Shown one piece after another: positions 1-8,192 of a stretch of DNA of 61,655 nt (position 1 is the stretch's first letter; each line of letters begins with the position of its first letter). A program made the translations under genes and the position numbers. The DNA is taken from the NCBI GenBank assembly GCA_026706345.1, contig JAPOYX010000059.1, forward strand, positions 1-61,655, read 5' to 3'. Origin of the DNA: Gemmatimonadota bacterium. Its GTDB lineage: Bacteria > JAAXHH01. The notes under the pieces were generated by a model that saw nothing but the letters and a program-made list of their open reading frames with translations, was not told the origin of the DNA and searched no databases.

Positions 1-833
1 TGATCAGCACGGCTTCGGCGTCCAGGGGAAAACCGAAGTGGTAGGCCGCCTCGATGGCGCCGATGGCGACCTTGTCGATCATCTCGAGGGCCGATGGAAC
101 GATCCCGCGGGCCACGACGCCGGCGACTGCGCGGGACGCATCCTCCACCGTGTCGAAAACCGCCAGGAAAGTCCGCCACGCCTGCGGGAGGCGGGTCAGC
201 TTGACCCAGGCCCGCGTGACGATGCCCAGCATGCCCTCGGAGCCGATGAGGAGCCCGCGCAGGTCATAACCCACGGCGTCGTCCGCCTTGCCGCCGAACC
301 ACGTGACCTGCCCGTCCGGCAGCACCACCTCCACGCCCAGGGTGTGGTTGGTCGTCACGCCGTATTTCAGGGTGTGGGGGCCGCCCGAGTTCTCGGCGAT
401 GTTCCCGCCGATGGTACAGGCGTACTGGCTCGAGGGGTCGGGCACGAAATGGTATCCCCGCGGTCCGACTTCCTTCGACAGGTGCAGGTTGACCACCCCG
501 GCCTCCACGAGCGCCCGCTGGTTCCGGAAGTCCACCTCCACGATGCGGTTCATCCTGGTCAGCGCGATCATGACCCCGCCGTCCGGCGGCAGGCTTCCGC
601 CGCTCAGCCCGGTGCCCGCACCGCGCGCCACGAAGGGCACCCTCGCGTCGTGAAGGATCCGGACAACGGCCGCCACCTCCTCCGTCGTGGTCGGGTAGAC
701 CACGGCGTGGGGGGCGTTCCGGTCGATGGTCAGCCCGTCGCATTCGTAGACGATCAGCTGGTCCGGGGCGTCGATGACGTTCTCCCGGCCCAGCGCGTCC
801 GCGAGCCGATTCACGAGTTGGTCTTTATCCATC
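1..833 (-). CDS. glcD: FAD-linked oxidase, GlcD-like (3'-truncated by window edge)
   Basis: This is the N-terminal 277 residues of an FAD-binding PCMH-type flavoprotein, as in glycolate oxidase subunit GlcD and D-lactate dehydrogenases. The translation from the ATG at 833 begins MDKDQLVNRLADALG. It carries the FAD-binding core seen in the family: VVYPTTTEEVAAVV, then GAGTGLSGG, then the CTIGGNIAENSGG pyrophosphate-contacting loop, and later LLIGSEGMLGI. The family oxidises 2-hydroxyacids to 2-oxoacids. The C-terminal cap domain lies beyond position 1, so substrate cannot be judged. It is the last visible gene of the minus-strand group nrnA, PTPS-like, folE, 60 bp after folE. The family call is firm; the exact substrate is not. 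Confidence 0.9.
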
Positions 834-893
834 AGGACGTCCCTGTCGGTCTGGGCGGTTCGGCATGCACGCAACGCCGTGCCGGGCGCTGCG

Positions 894-1457
894 CTACCCG
901 CCGTGCTTCGATCTGGTCAGGTCGAGGAATTCCATCCGGGTACTGCGATCGTCCCGGAACACCCCGAGCATGGCGCTCGTCGTCGCCTTGGAGTGCTGTT
1001 TCTCCACGCCGCGCATCATCATGCAGAGGTGGCCCGCTTCCATGACAACGGCCACCCCCAGGGGATCGAGGCAGGTCTGAAGGGTCTGGGCAATTTGAGA
1101 GGTCAGGCGTTCCTGCAGCTGGAGACGCCGCGAGAATACGTCCACGATGCGGGGGATCTTGCCCAGTCCGATGATCTTGCCGTTGGGAATGTAAGCGATA
1201 TGGCACTGGCCGAAAAACGGCAGAAGATGATGCTCGCACAACGAAAAGAACTCGATGTCCTTTACCAGCACCATCTCATCGTAGTCTTCCTCATAGATAG
1301 CGTTATTTATGACGGTTTCAATGCTTTTTTGATAGCCCTGGGTCAGAAAACGCAGGGACTGGGCCACGCGGTGGGGAGTCCGCCTGAGTCCGTCACGGTC
1401 CGGATTCTCGCCGATTTCCGCGAGCAGCGACCGCGTCAATCCCTCGATCGGGTCCAT
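894..1457 (-). CDS. folE: GTP cyclohydrolase I
   Basis: FolE converts GTP to 7,8-dihydroneopterin triphosphate, the first step of the folate, biopterin and deazapurine (queuosine) routes. The 187-residue product has normal length for the short bacterial form. The zinc ligands are visible as C74 in [10 protein letters not shown] and H143/C145 in [10 protein letters not shown], with the catalytic HH pair at 76-77. The conserved [14 protein letters not shown] stretch near 151-164 is present. It starts 5 bp after the stop of the tandem PTPS-like gene, so the enzyme that makes dihydroneopterin triphosphate is cotranscribed with a likely user of that product. Confidence 0.97.
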   Translation of the reverse strand: MDPIEGLTRSLLAEIGENPDRDGLRRTPHRVAQSLRFLTQGYQKSIETVINNAIYEEDYDEMVLVKDIEFFSLCEHHLLPFFGQCHIAYIPNGKIIGLGKIPRIVDVFSRRLQLQERLTSQIAQTLQTCLDPLGVAVVMEAGHLCMMMRGVEKQHSKATTSAMLGVFRDDRSTRMEFLDLTRSKHGG

Positions 1458-1462
1458 CGTGG

Positions 1463-2287
1463 TTACCGCTCCTCTTCGCCAAAGTACTCGAAGGCGTTCT
1501 TGGATGTCTCCACCAGGCGAATCCGATAGAGCGAAGGGTTCTCGAAATACGGAAGCAGCCGCTTCCAGATCGCTCTGAGCAACTCCTCCGAGGTCGGATT
1601 GACCGTCCGGAACTCCTCCAGGTCGTGGTTCAGATGCCGGTGATCGTAACGATCCACGACTTCCTGCCGGAGGATGTCATCGAAACGCCCCATGTCGATG
1701 ACCGTTCCCGTCGCTTCGTCCACCGGTCCCCGGACCGTCACGGCCAGCTCGTAGTTATGGCCGTGTCCGTGCGGATTGTTGCACTTACCGAATATACGCA
1801 CGTTCTCTTCGTCGCTCAACCTTATACTGTGCAGGCGGTGGGCGGCGTTGAACTCGACGCTTCTCGTGACGTAGACCATGCTGTCGTCTCCGGTGTATTC
1901 AATGTTCCTGGTCCGGCTTTCATGGAGCCGGACGCTCGTAAGCCTGCAAGGGCCGGTTCCGCTTCCCAGCGCATGCCAGAGATGGCGGGCGAGTCTTTCG
2001 CTGGTAGGCGCCGGACCGCCCAGCGCCCCGTGGTCATGGTTCAGGTGGCTCAGGTCCAGCGGTTCGATCACGTCGCCCAGTCGACGCTTGACTTCGGTCA
2101 GGTTCAGGACGACGCCGGTCCGGGGGTCGACCGCCCCCCCGAAGGTGAATTCGGCCACGTAGTCGTGGCCATGGCCGCTGCCGATGGCGCAGGCACCGTA
2201 TACCCGCCTGTTCCTGGCTTCCGGCCATTCCGGGTTCCGGCACAGGTGCGCCGCCGAGAACCGGGCTTTTCGGGTGAGGAGCATCAT
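1463..2287 (-). CDS. Tandem-domain 6-pyruvoyl/6-carboxy-tetrahydropterin synthase-like protein
   Basis: The 274-residue protein is two PTPS/QueD domains in a row, where a single domain is usually about 120-140 residues. Domain 1 (about 1-133) has zinc-type histidines H14 and GHGH at 38-41, Cys33, SHLNHD near 80-85 and E123. Domain 2 (about 137-274) has AAH at 148-150, C169, HGHGHNY at 173-179, HRHLNHD near 216-222 and E260. Both halves therefore keep recognisable metal and catalytic motifs, though domain 1 is more divergent around [11 protein letters not shown]. The family acts on dihydroneopterin triphosphate, the FolE product, giving 6-carboxy- or 6-pyruvoyl-tetrahydropterin. Adjacency to folE supports this. 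Queuosine precursor synthesis is one option, and a tgt gene lies elsewhere in the window. Which pterin product forms cannot be told from sequence alone. Confidence 0.9.
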   Translation of the reverse strand: MMLLTRKARFSAAHLCRNPEWPEARNRRVYGACAIGSGHGHDYVAEFTFGGAVDPRTGVVLNLTEVKRRLGDVIEPLDLSHLNHDHGALGGPAPTSERLARHLWHALGSGTGPCRLTSVRLHESRTRNIEYTGDDSMVYVTRSVEFNAAHRLHSIRLSDEENVRIFGKCNNPHGHGHNYELAVTVRGPVDEATGTVIDMGRFDDILRQEVVDRYDHRHLNHDLEEFRTVNPTSEELLRAIWKRLLPYFENPSLYRIRLVETSKNAFEYFGEEER

Positions 2288-2335
2288 ATTTCGAAGGGTT
2301 CGACGGTCGGTGGGCCGAGGGGAAGGACTTCCGCG

Positions 2336-3346
2336 CTAGAGTGCGGCGACGGCGGCCGCCGTGACGGCCTCGACAGCCTGCCCGAGCGTACCGTCGAACA
2401 CGGCGCCCGCGGCGTTCTTATGGCCCCCGCCGCCCAGGCCGACGGCGATCTGGTTGACGTCGATTTCCGGGCGGGACCGCAAGCTGATCTGGACCGAGCC
2501 GTCCCGGGCTTCCACGAAAATGATCCCGATTTCAATTCCGGCAATGGTCATGGTCACGTCCACGAAACCGCTGGTATCCGATGACAACGCGCCGGTTTCC
2601 TCGATCATGGCCCGTGTTACGGTCAGCCAGGCGATGCGGCCGCACCCGGTGAACTGTATATCCGAAAGCGCGCGGCCCATGAGACGGGTGCGGGCTCCGG
2701 TGTTGCGATGGTATATCTGGTCGTAGACCCGGGACGGATCGACGCCGGCGGACAGAAGCCGGGCCGCGACGATGTGGGCGCACGGCGCGCTCCTGGCGAA
2801 TCGGAAGGACACGGTGTCGGTCAGTATGCCCGTGTACAGGGCGTCCGCCGCCCGCGCCGTAAGCGGCGCGCCCATCGAGTCGATCAGATCGTAGACGAGT
2901 TCGGCCGTGGAAGACGCCTTCGTCTCGATCACCGAGACCGGCGTAATCAGTTCGCTGTAGGGATGGTGGTCGATCACGACCTTGGCCGCCGCCGATTCCT
3001 CCAGCGGCTTCCGCAGACGCCCCAGCCGGTCCCACCCGTTGGCGTCCACGATGACGACCACGTCCACGGAACCCAGGCGCTCGATGTCCGCATCCGCGGC
3101 GGGCGCGAGGATATCCCCATCGGGGTCCAGCCAGGCATAGGCATCGGGGATGGCGTCGTTCATGGCGACGACGGCGTCCTTCCCCAGGGCCTTCAGACAC
3201 TCGTAGACCCCCAGGGCGGACCCGATCGAGTCCCCGTCGGGATTGACGTGACTGGAGATTACGAAGGACTGATTCGACTCGATGACTGCCTTGACTTCAT
3301 CCCACATGGCCATATTCCATGGGTCGGACCTGACGACGCCGCGCAA
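2336..3346 (-). CDS. nrnA: DHH/DHHA1 phosphoesterase, NrnA-like oligoribonuclease / pAp phosphatase
   Basis: NrnA-type proteins degrade short RNA oligomers (nanoRNA) and often 3'-phosphoadenosine 5'-phosphate in the cytoplasm. The N-terminal DHH domain shows SHVNPDGDSIGSALG (metal-binding Asp/His), VVIVDANGWDRLG and the DHHP signature in KVVIDHHPYSELI. The C-terminal DHHA1 domain ends with the GGGGHKNAAGA motif. The longest frame opens with TTG at 3346, which has an AAGGA-like ribosome site about 6 nt upstream. ATG codons at 3313 and 3307 are alternatives that fit family N-termini better. A minus-strand promoter lies at 3409-3437. It heads the nrnA, PTPS-like, folE, glcD run. Confidence 0.92.
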   Translation of the reverse strand: MRGVVRSDPWNMAMWDEVKAVIESNQSFVISSHVNPDGDSIGSALGVYECLKALGKDAVVAMNDAIPDAYAWLDPDGDILAPAADADIERLGSVDVVVIVDANGWDRLGRLRKPLEESAAAKVVIDHHPYSELITPVSVIETKASSTAELVYDLIDSMGAPLTARAADALYTGILTDTVSFRFARSAPCAHIVAARLLSAGVDPSRVYDQIYHRNTGARTRLMGRALSDIQFTGCGRIAWLTVTRAMIEETGALSSDTSGFVDVTMTIAGIEIGIIFVEARDGSVQISLRSRPEIDVNQIAVGLGGGGHKNAAGAVFDGTLGQAVEAVTAAAVAAL

Positions 3347-3408
3347 CGCGTCCTTGCCTGACTCCGCTCCGATGAATCGGGGGACCTGACGACCGGTAAG
3401 AACGCCGA

Positions 3409-3437
3409 AAATAATCTCCGTTCGCCTTGCGTGTCAA
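3409..3437 (-). promoter_or_regulatory. Putative sigma70 promoter for the nrnA-folE operon
   Basis: On the minus strand TTGACA (3437-3432) is followed after exactly 17 nt by TTATTT (3414-3409). The predicted start is near 3402, about 55 nt upstream of the nrnA TTG. It is divergent from the promoter at 3501-3529 in the same intergenic region. Confidence 0.55.
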
Positions 3438-3500
3438 GGTTAATCGTTGGCCTGAAGCAGATCGGGAACAGGTTAAATGATTGATAAATAAGCGTTTTAA

Positions 3501-3529
3501 TTGACACGCCGCGTTCCGCCGGGTAGTAT
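3501..3529 (+). promoter_or_regulatory. Putative sigma70 promoter for the DUF2064/SelA-like pair
   Basis: TTGACA at 3501-3506 is followed after 17 nt by TAGTAT at 3524-3529. The expected start is near 3536, giving an 85-nt leader to the ATG at 3621. The flanking sequence is AT-rich compared with its surroundings. Confidence 0.6.
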
Positions 3530-3620
3530 GCATGAAATCTACGGAAACCCATCGTATCAACGCCTTGCCGCCTCCCGGCGGATCCGGCCTTCCCCTCAGC
3601 CTCCTGTCCAGCACACGCCC

Positions 3621-4403
3621 ATGCCGAACGCACTCGTCCTGTTTATGAAAGCTCCGAGGCCCGGGACGGTGAAAACCCGGTTGACCCCGCGGGTTTCGAT
3701 GGGCGAGGCGGCGGAACTCTATTCCGCCTTCATCCTGGACACGCTTCATCTTGCGCAAAGGGTCACCGGCACATCCCTCTTCGTCGCCTGGACACCGGAT
3801 GACGGGCTGGCGGAACTGCAGTCCGCCCTGCGCAGACCCGGCGGACCGGGCGGACCGGGCGGTCCCGACGTGAACTGGTTCGGCCAGCAAGGCGGCCATC
3901 TCGGGGAACGGTTGTCGAACGCCTTCGCGGTGTTCCTGAAAAAGGGGTGGGACAAAACGGTCGTGCTGGGTGGCGACAGCCCCCTCCTCCCCCACGCTTT
4001 CGTCGAAGAAGCCTTTGATTCGCTGGACCGTCACGATGTCGTACTGGGACCCGCCGCCGACGGGGGCTACTACCTGATCGGACTGCGCGGACTGCGCAGA
4101 CCCGGCGGACCGGGCGGACCGGGGAGATCGGGACACGGGGGGAGGGCCGCCGGCCGTTACGCCAGCCTGTTCGAGTCCATTCACTGGGGCACGGACCGCG
4201 TTTTGCGACAGACCCGGGCGGCGATCCGGGCATGTGGGCTGTCCTGCCATGAACTCCCGACCTGGCACGACGTGGACCGTCCCGGCGACCTGGACCGGAT
4301 CGCCCGCGACATACGGTCGCTGCGCGCCAGTGGCGATCATGTAACGGGGCGCCACACGGAGTCCGCGCTGGAGGCTGTCACCCGGGGAAGGAACCCTGCA
4401 TGA
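3621..4403 (+). CDS. TIGR04282/DUF2064 family glycosyltransferase-like protein with GCGGAC-repeat insertions
   Basis: The 260-residue product starts MPNALVLFMKAPRPGTVKTRL, the signature N-terminus of the DUF2064 nucleotide-sugar-transferase-like fold (TIGR04282). It continues with VVLGGDSPLLP, VVLGPAADGGYYLIGL and a WGTD motif, all typical. The biochemical role of the family is poorly established; some members sit in arsenosugar clusters. Two low-complexity insertions, LRRPGGPGGPGG near residue 70 and RPGGPGGPGRSGHGG near residue 160, are encoded by the 9-bp repeats at 3828-3867 and 4080-4123 and lengthen loops that are short in the family. The stop overlaps the next start by 4 bp (ATGA). Confidence 0.88.
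   Translation: MPNALVLFMKAPRPGTVKTRLTPRVSMGEAAELYSAFILDTLHLAQRVTGTSLFVAWTPDDGLAELQSALRRPGGPGGPGGPDVNWFGQQGGHLGERLSNAFAVFLKKGWDKTVVLGGDSPLLPHAFVEEAFDSLDRHDVVLGPAADGGYYLIGLRGLRRPGGPGGPGRSGHGGRAAGRYASLFESIHWGTDRVLRQTRAAIRACGLSCHELPTWHDVDRPGDLDRIARDIRSLRASGDHVTGRHTESALEAVTRGRNPA
3828..3867 (+). repeat. 9-bp GCGGAC-core tandem repeat, copy A in DUF2064 gene
   Basis: GCGGACCGG stands at 3841-3849 and 3850-3858, followed by the variant GCGGTCCCG at 3859-3867. It is in frame and encodes Pro-Gly-Gly units. The 32-bp segment 3828-3859 recurs without mismatch at 4092-4123 in the same gene. Confidence 0.9.
4080..4123 (+). repeat. 9-bp GCGGAC-core tandem repeat, copy B in DUF2064 gene
   Basis: Two exact GGACTGCGC units (4080-4088 and 4089-4097) run into GCGGACCGG-type units. 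Positions 4092-4123 are identical to 3828-3859. The reading frame is kept and the repeat encodes a second Arg-Pro-Gly-Gly loop next to the conserved DGGYYLIGL motif. Confidence 0.9.
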
Positions 4404-5806
4404 AACCCGGTCGGGAAGACCTGAGACTTCTGCTCGCCCGCCTGCCCTCCGTGCACGCGCTGCAACGCCAGTCCGGCATCAGGGCGCTGCGCGACCGATT
4501 CGAGGACCGGCAGATCGATACCGCGATCCGCAAGGTGCTGCGCGACACGCGGGACAGGCTCCGGTTCCGTCCGCAAGAGGCGGAGGCGTGCCAGTCGGCC
4601 TGGCTGGCGCCGGGGACCCTCGCCGAAGGAGTCGCCGCACTCCTGGAGAGCGAAGTCCGTCCAGCGGACGGGGACCTGATCAATGCCTCCGGCATCCTCT
4701 TCCATCCACTGACGCGGGACCGGTACGCCGGGACGGCCGCCCGGAGGGCTTCGAAGTTGGCGCTCACGCTCGCGGCATTCGAGGACACCGGCCGCACCGC
4801 GAGGCTGCTGCGCGAGTTGACCGGCGCCGAAGACGCCCTGGTCGCCCGTTCCGTCTCCGCCGCCTTCCTTCTGGCGGTACGATCCCTCGCGGAAGGGGCG
4901 GAAGTCGTCATCAACCGCGGCCAGTCGGGGCTGATCGACGCACCTTACGACAGGCGCCCCGTGAATCCGGTGGCGGTCTGCCAGTTCGCGGGCGCCAGCG
5001 TGGTCGAGACGGGCGCCACCAACAAGACCCGGTTGTCCGACTACCTTTCCGTCGTGCGCGACCGGACCGCGCTGATCGTCACGGCCCGTCCGTCTACATA
5101 CGCCCTTCGAGGTTTCACCGAAGAAGCCGGACAGGAAGAAATCGTTCGGGCCGGAGCGGATTCCGGCGCCACGGTACTTCACCTCGCCGGCGATACGACG
5201 TTGCGCCCGGTCCCTTCCGCCGCGTATCCGTCCGCGTGTTCCGTCGCGGAAGCCGTCCGATGCGGCACACCGTTGATCGTCATGGCCGGCGGCGGCCTGA
5301 TCGGCGGACCGCCCTGCGGCCTGCTGATCGGAAGCCGCCGCGTCATAGCGCGTATGAGAAGACACGGCCTGTGGCCCTCGGTGCAGGCCTCCCGGCACGT
5401 GCGGGCGGGACTGGAGGCGAGGCTGGCTGAACTGGCCGACAGCCGTTGCGACCTCGAGTGCCATCCGGCCGCCCACATGCTGGCCGCATCCCGTGATGAG
5501 GTAGGCGCCCGGGCCCGGCAGCTTCTGGATCGTCTGTCGGAAAACGGCCGGCACCATGCGGCGTGTTCCGTGATCGAAGGACAGGCGCATCTTACGACGT
5601 ACCGCCTCCCCGGCGACGGCATGGCCAGCTTCGCGGTATCGGTCCGGCCCGCGGGGATGCGGCCCGGAGACCTGGCGCGGCGCTGGTTGAAAGGGACCCC
5701 GGCGCTGCTTGTCGACTGCTGCCGGGACGGTATCCGGATCGACATGCGCGGCGTGGAGAAATGCCGGATTCCGGATGTGGCGCGCATCGCGAGGCCCGAC
5801 TTATAA
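4400..5806 (+). CDS. SelA-like PLP-fold protein lacking the PLP lysine (likely pseudoenzyme)
   Basis: The 468-residue protein aligns by eye with L-seryl-tRNA(Sec) selenium transferase along its length: an N-terminal RLPSVHALQ segment, INASGILFHPLTRD (SelA has INATG..HTNLGR), VVETGATNKTRLSDY and STYALRGFTEEA. In the catalytic stretch SelA has SGDKLLGGPQAG. Here it is AGGGLIGGPPCG, so the Schiff-base lysine is Gly299, and the DLGSG aspartate region reads HLAGDTT. The NNNAAA motif is also lost (SVSAAF). The fold is probably kept but classical selenocysteine synthesis is unlikely. No selB, selD or SelC tRNA was seen in the window. The start overlaps the DUF2064 stop, so the two are probably cotranslated. 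The stop lies within the first copy of a 45-bp duplication. Confidence 0.8.
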   Translation: MKPGREDLRLLLARLPSVHALQRQSGIRALRDRFEDRQIDTAIRKVLRDTRDRLRFRPQEAEACQSAWLAPGTLAEGVAALLESEVRPADGDLINASGILFHPLTRDRYAGTAARRASKLALTLAAFEDTGRTARLLRELTGAEDALVARSVSAAFLLAVRSLAEGAEVVINRGQSGLIDAPYDRRPVNPVAVCQFAGASVVETGATNKTRLSDYLSVVRDRTALIVTARPSTYALRGFTEEAGQEEIVRAGADSGATVLHLAGDTTLRPVPSAAYPSACSVAEAVRCGTPLIVMAGGGLIGGPPCGLLIGSRRVIARMRRHGLWPSVQASRHVRAGLEARLAELADSRCDLECHPAAHMLAASRDEVGARARQLLDRLSENGRHHAACSVIEGQAHLTTYRLPGDGMASFAVSVRPAGMRPGDLARRWLKGTPALLVDCCRDGIRIDMRGVEKCRIPDVARIARPDL

Positions 5807-5858
5807 CTTCAGGTTCCGGACGTGGCGCGCATCGTGAGGCCCGACTTATAACTCGTGG
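5769..5858 (+). repeat. 45-bp imperfect tandem duplication across the SelA-like stop codon
   Basis: A TTCCGGAYGTGGCGCGCATC segment starts at 5769 and again at 5814, period 45. Differences are few in the first 39 nt and the end of copy two diverges. Copy one carries the last SelA-like codons and stop; copy two lies in the intergenic region just before the promoter at 5871. Confidence 0.85.
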
Positions 5859-5870
5859 AAATAATAATAC

Positions 5871-5899
5871 TTGTACGTGAACGGCGGGCCGGATATATT
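5871..5899 (+). promoter_or_regulatory. Putative sigma70 promoter for the class II aldolase gene
   Basis: TTGTAC at 5871-5876, a 17-nt spacer, then TATATT at 5894-5899. The start is predicted near 5906, 44 nt before the TTG start of the aldolase gene. Confidence 0.55.
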
Positions 5900-5949
5900 C
5901 GAAGCCGTACCACTGAAGTCCGTACTCATTCACATGGAAATGAGCTATC

Positions 5950-6582
5950 TTGCATCCTGAGCAAGCCATCTCCGACGTGATCCACGTCGGCAAGCGGATG
6001 TATGACCGGGGGTACGTAGCCTCGAATGACGGAAACCTCAGCGTACGGCTGTCCGAAGACCGTCTGCTGATCACCATGACCGGTGTCAGCAAAGGGTTCC
6101 TGACCCCCGAAAAGCTAATCGTCGTCGACTATGACGGAAGGGTGATCTCCGGAAACTACGTGCCGTCGTCCGAGATGAAAATGCACCTGATGGTGTACCG
6201 CGAGCGTCCGGACGTACACGCCGTGGCCCACGCCCATCCGCCGACGGCGACGGGGTTTGCCGTGGCCGGCGAAAATCTGCCCGACACCCTTTTGCCCGAG
6301 GTGATCGTCTCCCTCGGGTTCGTACCCATAGCGCCCTACGGGACGCCGGGGACGATGGAACTGGTCGAATCGCTCAGACAATACGTGCGGGATTATGACG
6401 CGGTCCTGCTGGAAAACCATGGCGCGCTGACCCTGGGGCCGGATATCGTCGCGGCATATCACAAGATGGAAACCATGGAACACTGCGCACGGATCGCCCT
6501 CGTAGCCCGCATGCTCGGCCGGGTCAACACCATAGACGAAGAGCGCGTGGACAAGTTGCACCAACTATACGGCCGGCCGTAA
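5950..6582 (+). CDS. Class II aldolase/adducin family protein (FucA/AraD-like)
   Basis: This 210-residue zinc aldolase/epimerase-fold protein resembles L-fuculose-1-phosphate aldolase. Visible features are the phosphate-binding NDGNLSVRL segment (26-34), TGVSKG (44-49), SSEMKMH with catalytic-type E75, zinc histidines H94 and H96 in AVAHAHPPTA, and H157 in LLENHGAL. The family cleaves or epimerises phosphorylated sugars; the exact sugar is not predictable here. The start codon is TTG at 5950. It has its own promoter, is followed by an HU-type gene, and has no sugar kinase or isomerase beside it. Confidence 0.9.
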   Translation: MHPEQAISDVIHVGKRMYDRGYVASNDGNLSVRLSEDRLLITMTGVSKGFLTPEKLIVVDYDGRVISGNYVPSSEMKMHLMVYRERPDVHAVAHAHPPTATGFAVAGENLPDTLLPEVIVSLGFVPIAPYGTPGTMELVESLRQYVRDYDAVLLENHGALTLGPDIVAAYHKMETMEHCARIALVARMLGRVNTIDEERVDKLHQLYGRP

Positions 6583-6622
6583 TCGCCCGCCAGAAACGCG
6601 GATTCCGGGCCGAGGAACCTAC

Positions 6623-6925
6623 ATGACCACGACGCGCAGAGAACTGGTCAATGAAATCAGCGAGACGCTGGGACTGAAGAAGACGCAGATCTATCCCGTG
6701 ATCGACGCGCTTTTCGAAATCATGCGGGAAAACCTGGTCGAAGGCAACCGGATCGAGATCAGGGGATTCGGCGCCCTGGAAATCAAGAATACCCGTCCGA
6801 AGCCGGCGGCACGCAATCCGCGGACCGGTTACACCATCGAGGTTCCGGCCCGGCGAAAGGCCAAGTTCAAGCCGGGCAAGATACTCAAAGAAGCGCTGCG
6901 CGCCCAGCGGAAGCGGCGGGATTAG
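6623..6925 (+). CDS. HU/IHF family DNA-binding protein
   Basis: This 100-residue nucleoid protein starts MTTTRRELVNEISETLG. The diagnostic arm is seen in GFGALEIKNTRPKPAARNPRTG (about 49-70), including the intercalating NP within RNPRTG. A basic tail, KALRAQRKRRD-like, ends the protein. Such proteins bend or wrap DNA as dimers. The KKTQIYPVIDALFEIMRENL helix region looks IHF-like, but HU and IHF are not separable safely by eye. It sits 40 bp after the aldolase gene and is followed by a GC-rich inverted repeat. Confidence 0.93.
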   Translation: MTTTRRELVNEISETLGLKKTQIYPVIDALFEIMRENLVEGNRIEIRGFGALEIKNTRPKPAARNPRTGYTIEVPARRKAKFKPGKILKEALRAQRKRRD

Positions 6926-6928
6926 TCC

Positions 6929-6961
6929 GGCCGGGCCCTGTCGAATCCGGTCGGCCCGGCC
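6929..6961. repeat. 9-bp GC-rich inverted repeat after the HU-like gene
   Basis: GGCCGGGCC (6929-6937) and its exact reverse complement GGCCCGGCC (6953-6961) could form a strong hairpin with a 15-nt loop just after the HU stop. There is no T-run after it, so it is a possible 3'-end stabiliser or factor-dependent terminator and not a classical intrinsic terminator. Confidence 0.6.
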
Positions 6962-7021
6962 GCGGCCACAGGAACGCACAAGGCGCGCGGGGTTCGACCC
7001 CTCCACTCCGATCAGCGAAAC

Positions 7022-8044
7022 ATGCCTCCCTACTACCCGGTCGGCAAGCTGCCCGCGGATGATCTGGACCGCATACTGCGCCGCCATGCTTCCGGTACCG
7101 ACCCCAGAGTGCTCGTGGGCCCGGGTATCGGCCGGGACGCGGCGGTCATCTCATTCGGCTCCAGCGTACTCGTAACGAAGACGGACCCCATCACCTTCGC
7201 CACCGAAGAGATCGGCTGGTACGCCGTTAACATAAACGCCAACGACGTCGCCGCCATGGGCGCGGCGCCCCGGTGGTTCCTCACGACCATACTGCTCCCG
7301 GAAGCGAAAACGAGCCCCGAACTGGTGGACCGCATTTTCGCCGGACTGTCCGACGCCTGCGCCGAGCTCGGCGTTACGCTCTGCGGCGGACATACCGAAA
7401 TAACCCACGGCCTGGACCGGCCGCTGCTGATCGGGCAGATGCTGGGGGAGACGACTCCCGACGGATACGTTTCCGGATCCGGCGCCCGCGCCGGCGACCA
7501 GATCCTGCTGACCAAGGGAATCGCCATCGAGGCGACGGCCCTGATCGCCATGGAAAATGGAGACGAGCTCAGGGCCCGCTTCTCCGACGACTTCCTCGAG
7601 ACGTGCCGCCGGTACCTCAGGCGGCCCGGCCTCAGCGTGGTCAGGGAAGCCCGTATCGCGATGGAAACCGGCGGCGTCCACGCCATGCACGATCCGACGG
7701 AGGGCGGACTGGCTTCCGGATTACGGGAAATCGCCGTTGCTTCCGGGGTCGGCATGCTCATCGAGGAGGACCGGGTGCCCCTCCTGCCCGAATCGGACGC
7801 CCTTTGCACGTTCTATGGCCTGGATCCCCTTGGCGTCATCGCATCGGGCGCCCTGCTCATCGTGGTGGATCCGGACCACGCGGAGCCTGTCGTCGCGCGC
7901 CTCTCGGAAGCCGGCATCCCGGCCACCGCGATCGGGTCCGTACGGCCTCCCGATTTCGGGATTCGACTCAGAAGAAATGGATCGCTCGTCGATCTCCCGG
8001 CCTTCGACCGGGATGAAATCGGCAGGGTATTCGAAGCGTCGTGA
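7022..8044 (+). CDS. AIR-synthase/HypE-like ATP-binding family protein
   Basis: The 340-residue protein belongs to the PurM/SelD/HypE/ThiL superfamily. GPGIGRDAAVI and TKTDPITF near the N-terminus form the first metal/phosphate site, NINANDVAAMGAAPRWF is the typical dimer/ATP region, and CGGHTEIT and HDPTEGG are C-terminal-half signatures. It lacks the C-terminal PRIC tail of true HypE and shows no SelD-type glycine-rich N-terminus with catalytic Cys/Sec. No hydrogenase or selenium genes flank it. The likely role is ATP-dependent activation of an unknown small molecule or carbamoyl-type substrate. Subfamily function is unassigned. Confidence 0.85.
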   Translation: MPPYYPVGKLPADDLDRILRRHASGTDPRVLVGPGIGRDAAVISFGSSVLVTKTDPITFATEEIGWYAVNINANDVAAMGAAPRWFLTTILLPEAKTSPELVDRIFAGLSDACAELGVTLCGGHTEITHGLDRPLLIGQMLGETTPDGYVSGSGARAGDQILLTKGIAIEATALIAMENGDELRARFSDDFLETCRRYLRRPGLSVVREARIAMETGGVHAMHDPTEGGLASGLREIAVASGVGMLIEEDRVPLLPESDALCTFYGLDPLGVIASGALLIVVDPDHAEPVVARLSEAGIPATAIGSVRPPDFGIRLRRNGSLVDLPAFDRDEIGRVFEAS

Positions 8045-8192
8045 CCGCATCCCGGTCCGGGAAAAAGCACTTGCATGCAACCCCCCGGAAGATTAGATTT
8101 GCAAATCGTAAAGCTGGAAACACGGCGTGCCGCAAGGGGTAGTTGGCCGGCCCGGTCCTGTTACCGTCTTCGCATTCCTTCAGGAGGGCATC

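Noticed and set aside
6929-6961. Intrinsic terminator after the HU-like gene
   Set aside because: Strong hairpin but no T-run on either side, so it is listed only as an inverted repeat.
7022-8044. SelD, making a selenium locus with the SelA-like gene
   Set aside because: The N-terminal catalytic Cys/Sec motif of SelD is missing and the sequence fits HypE/AIR-synthase-like proteins better; the SelA-like protein lacks its catalytic lysine.
8045-8192. Riboswitch upstream of smg
   Set aside because: The 148-bp gap showed no recognisable aptamer core on reading; only the AGGAGG site is supported.
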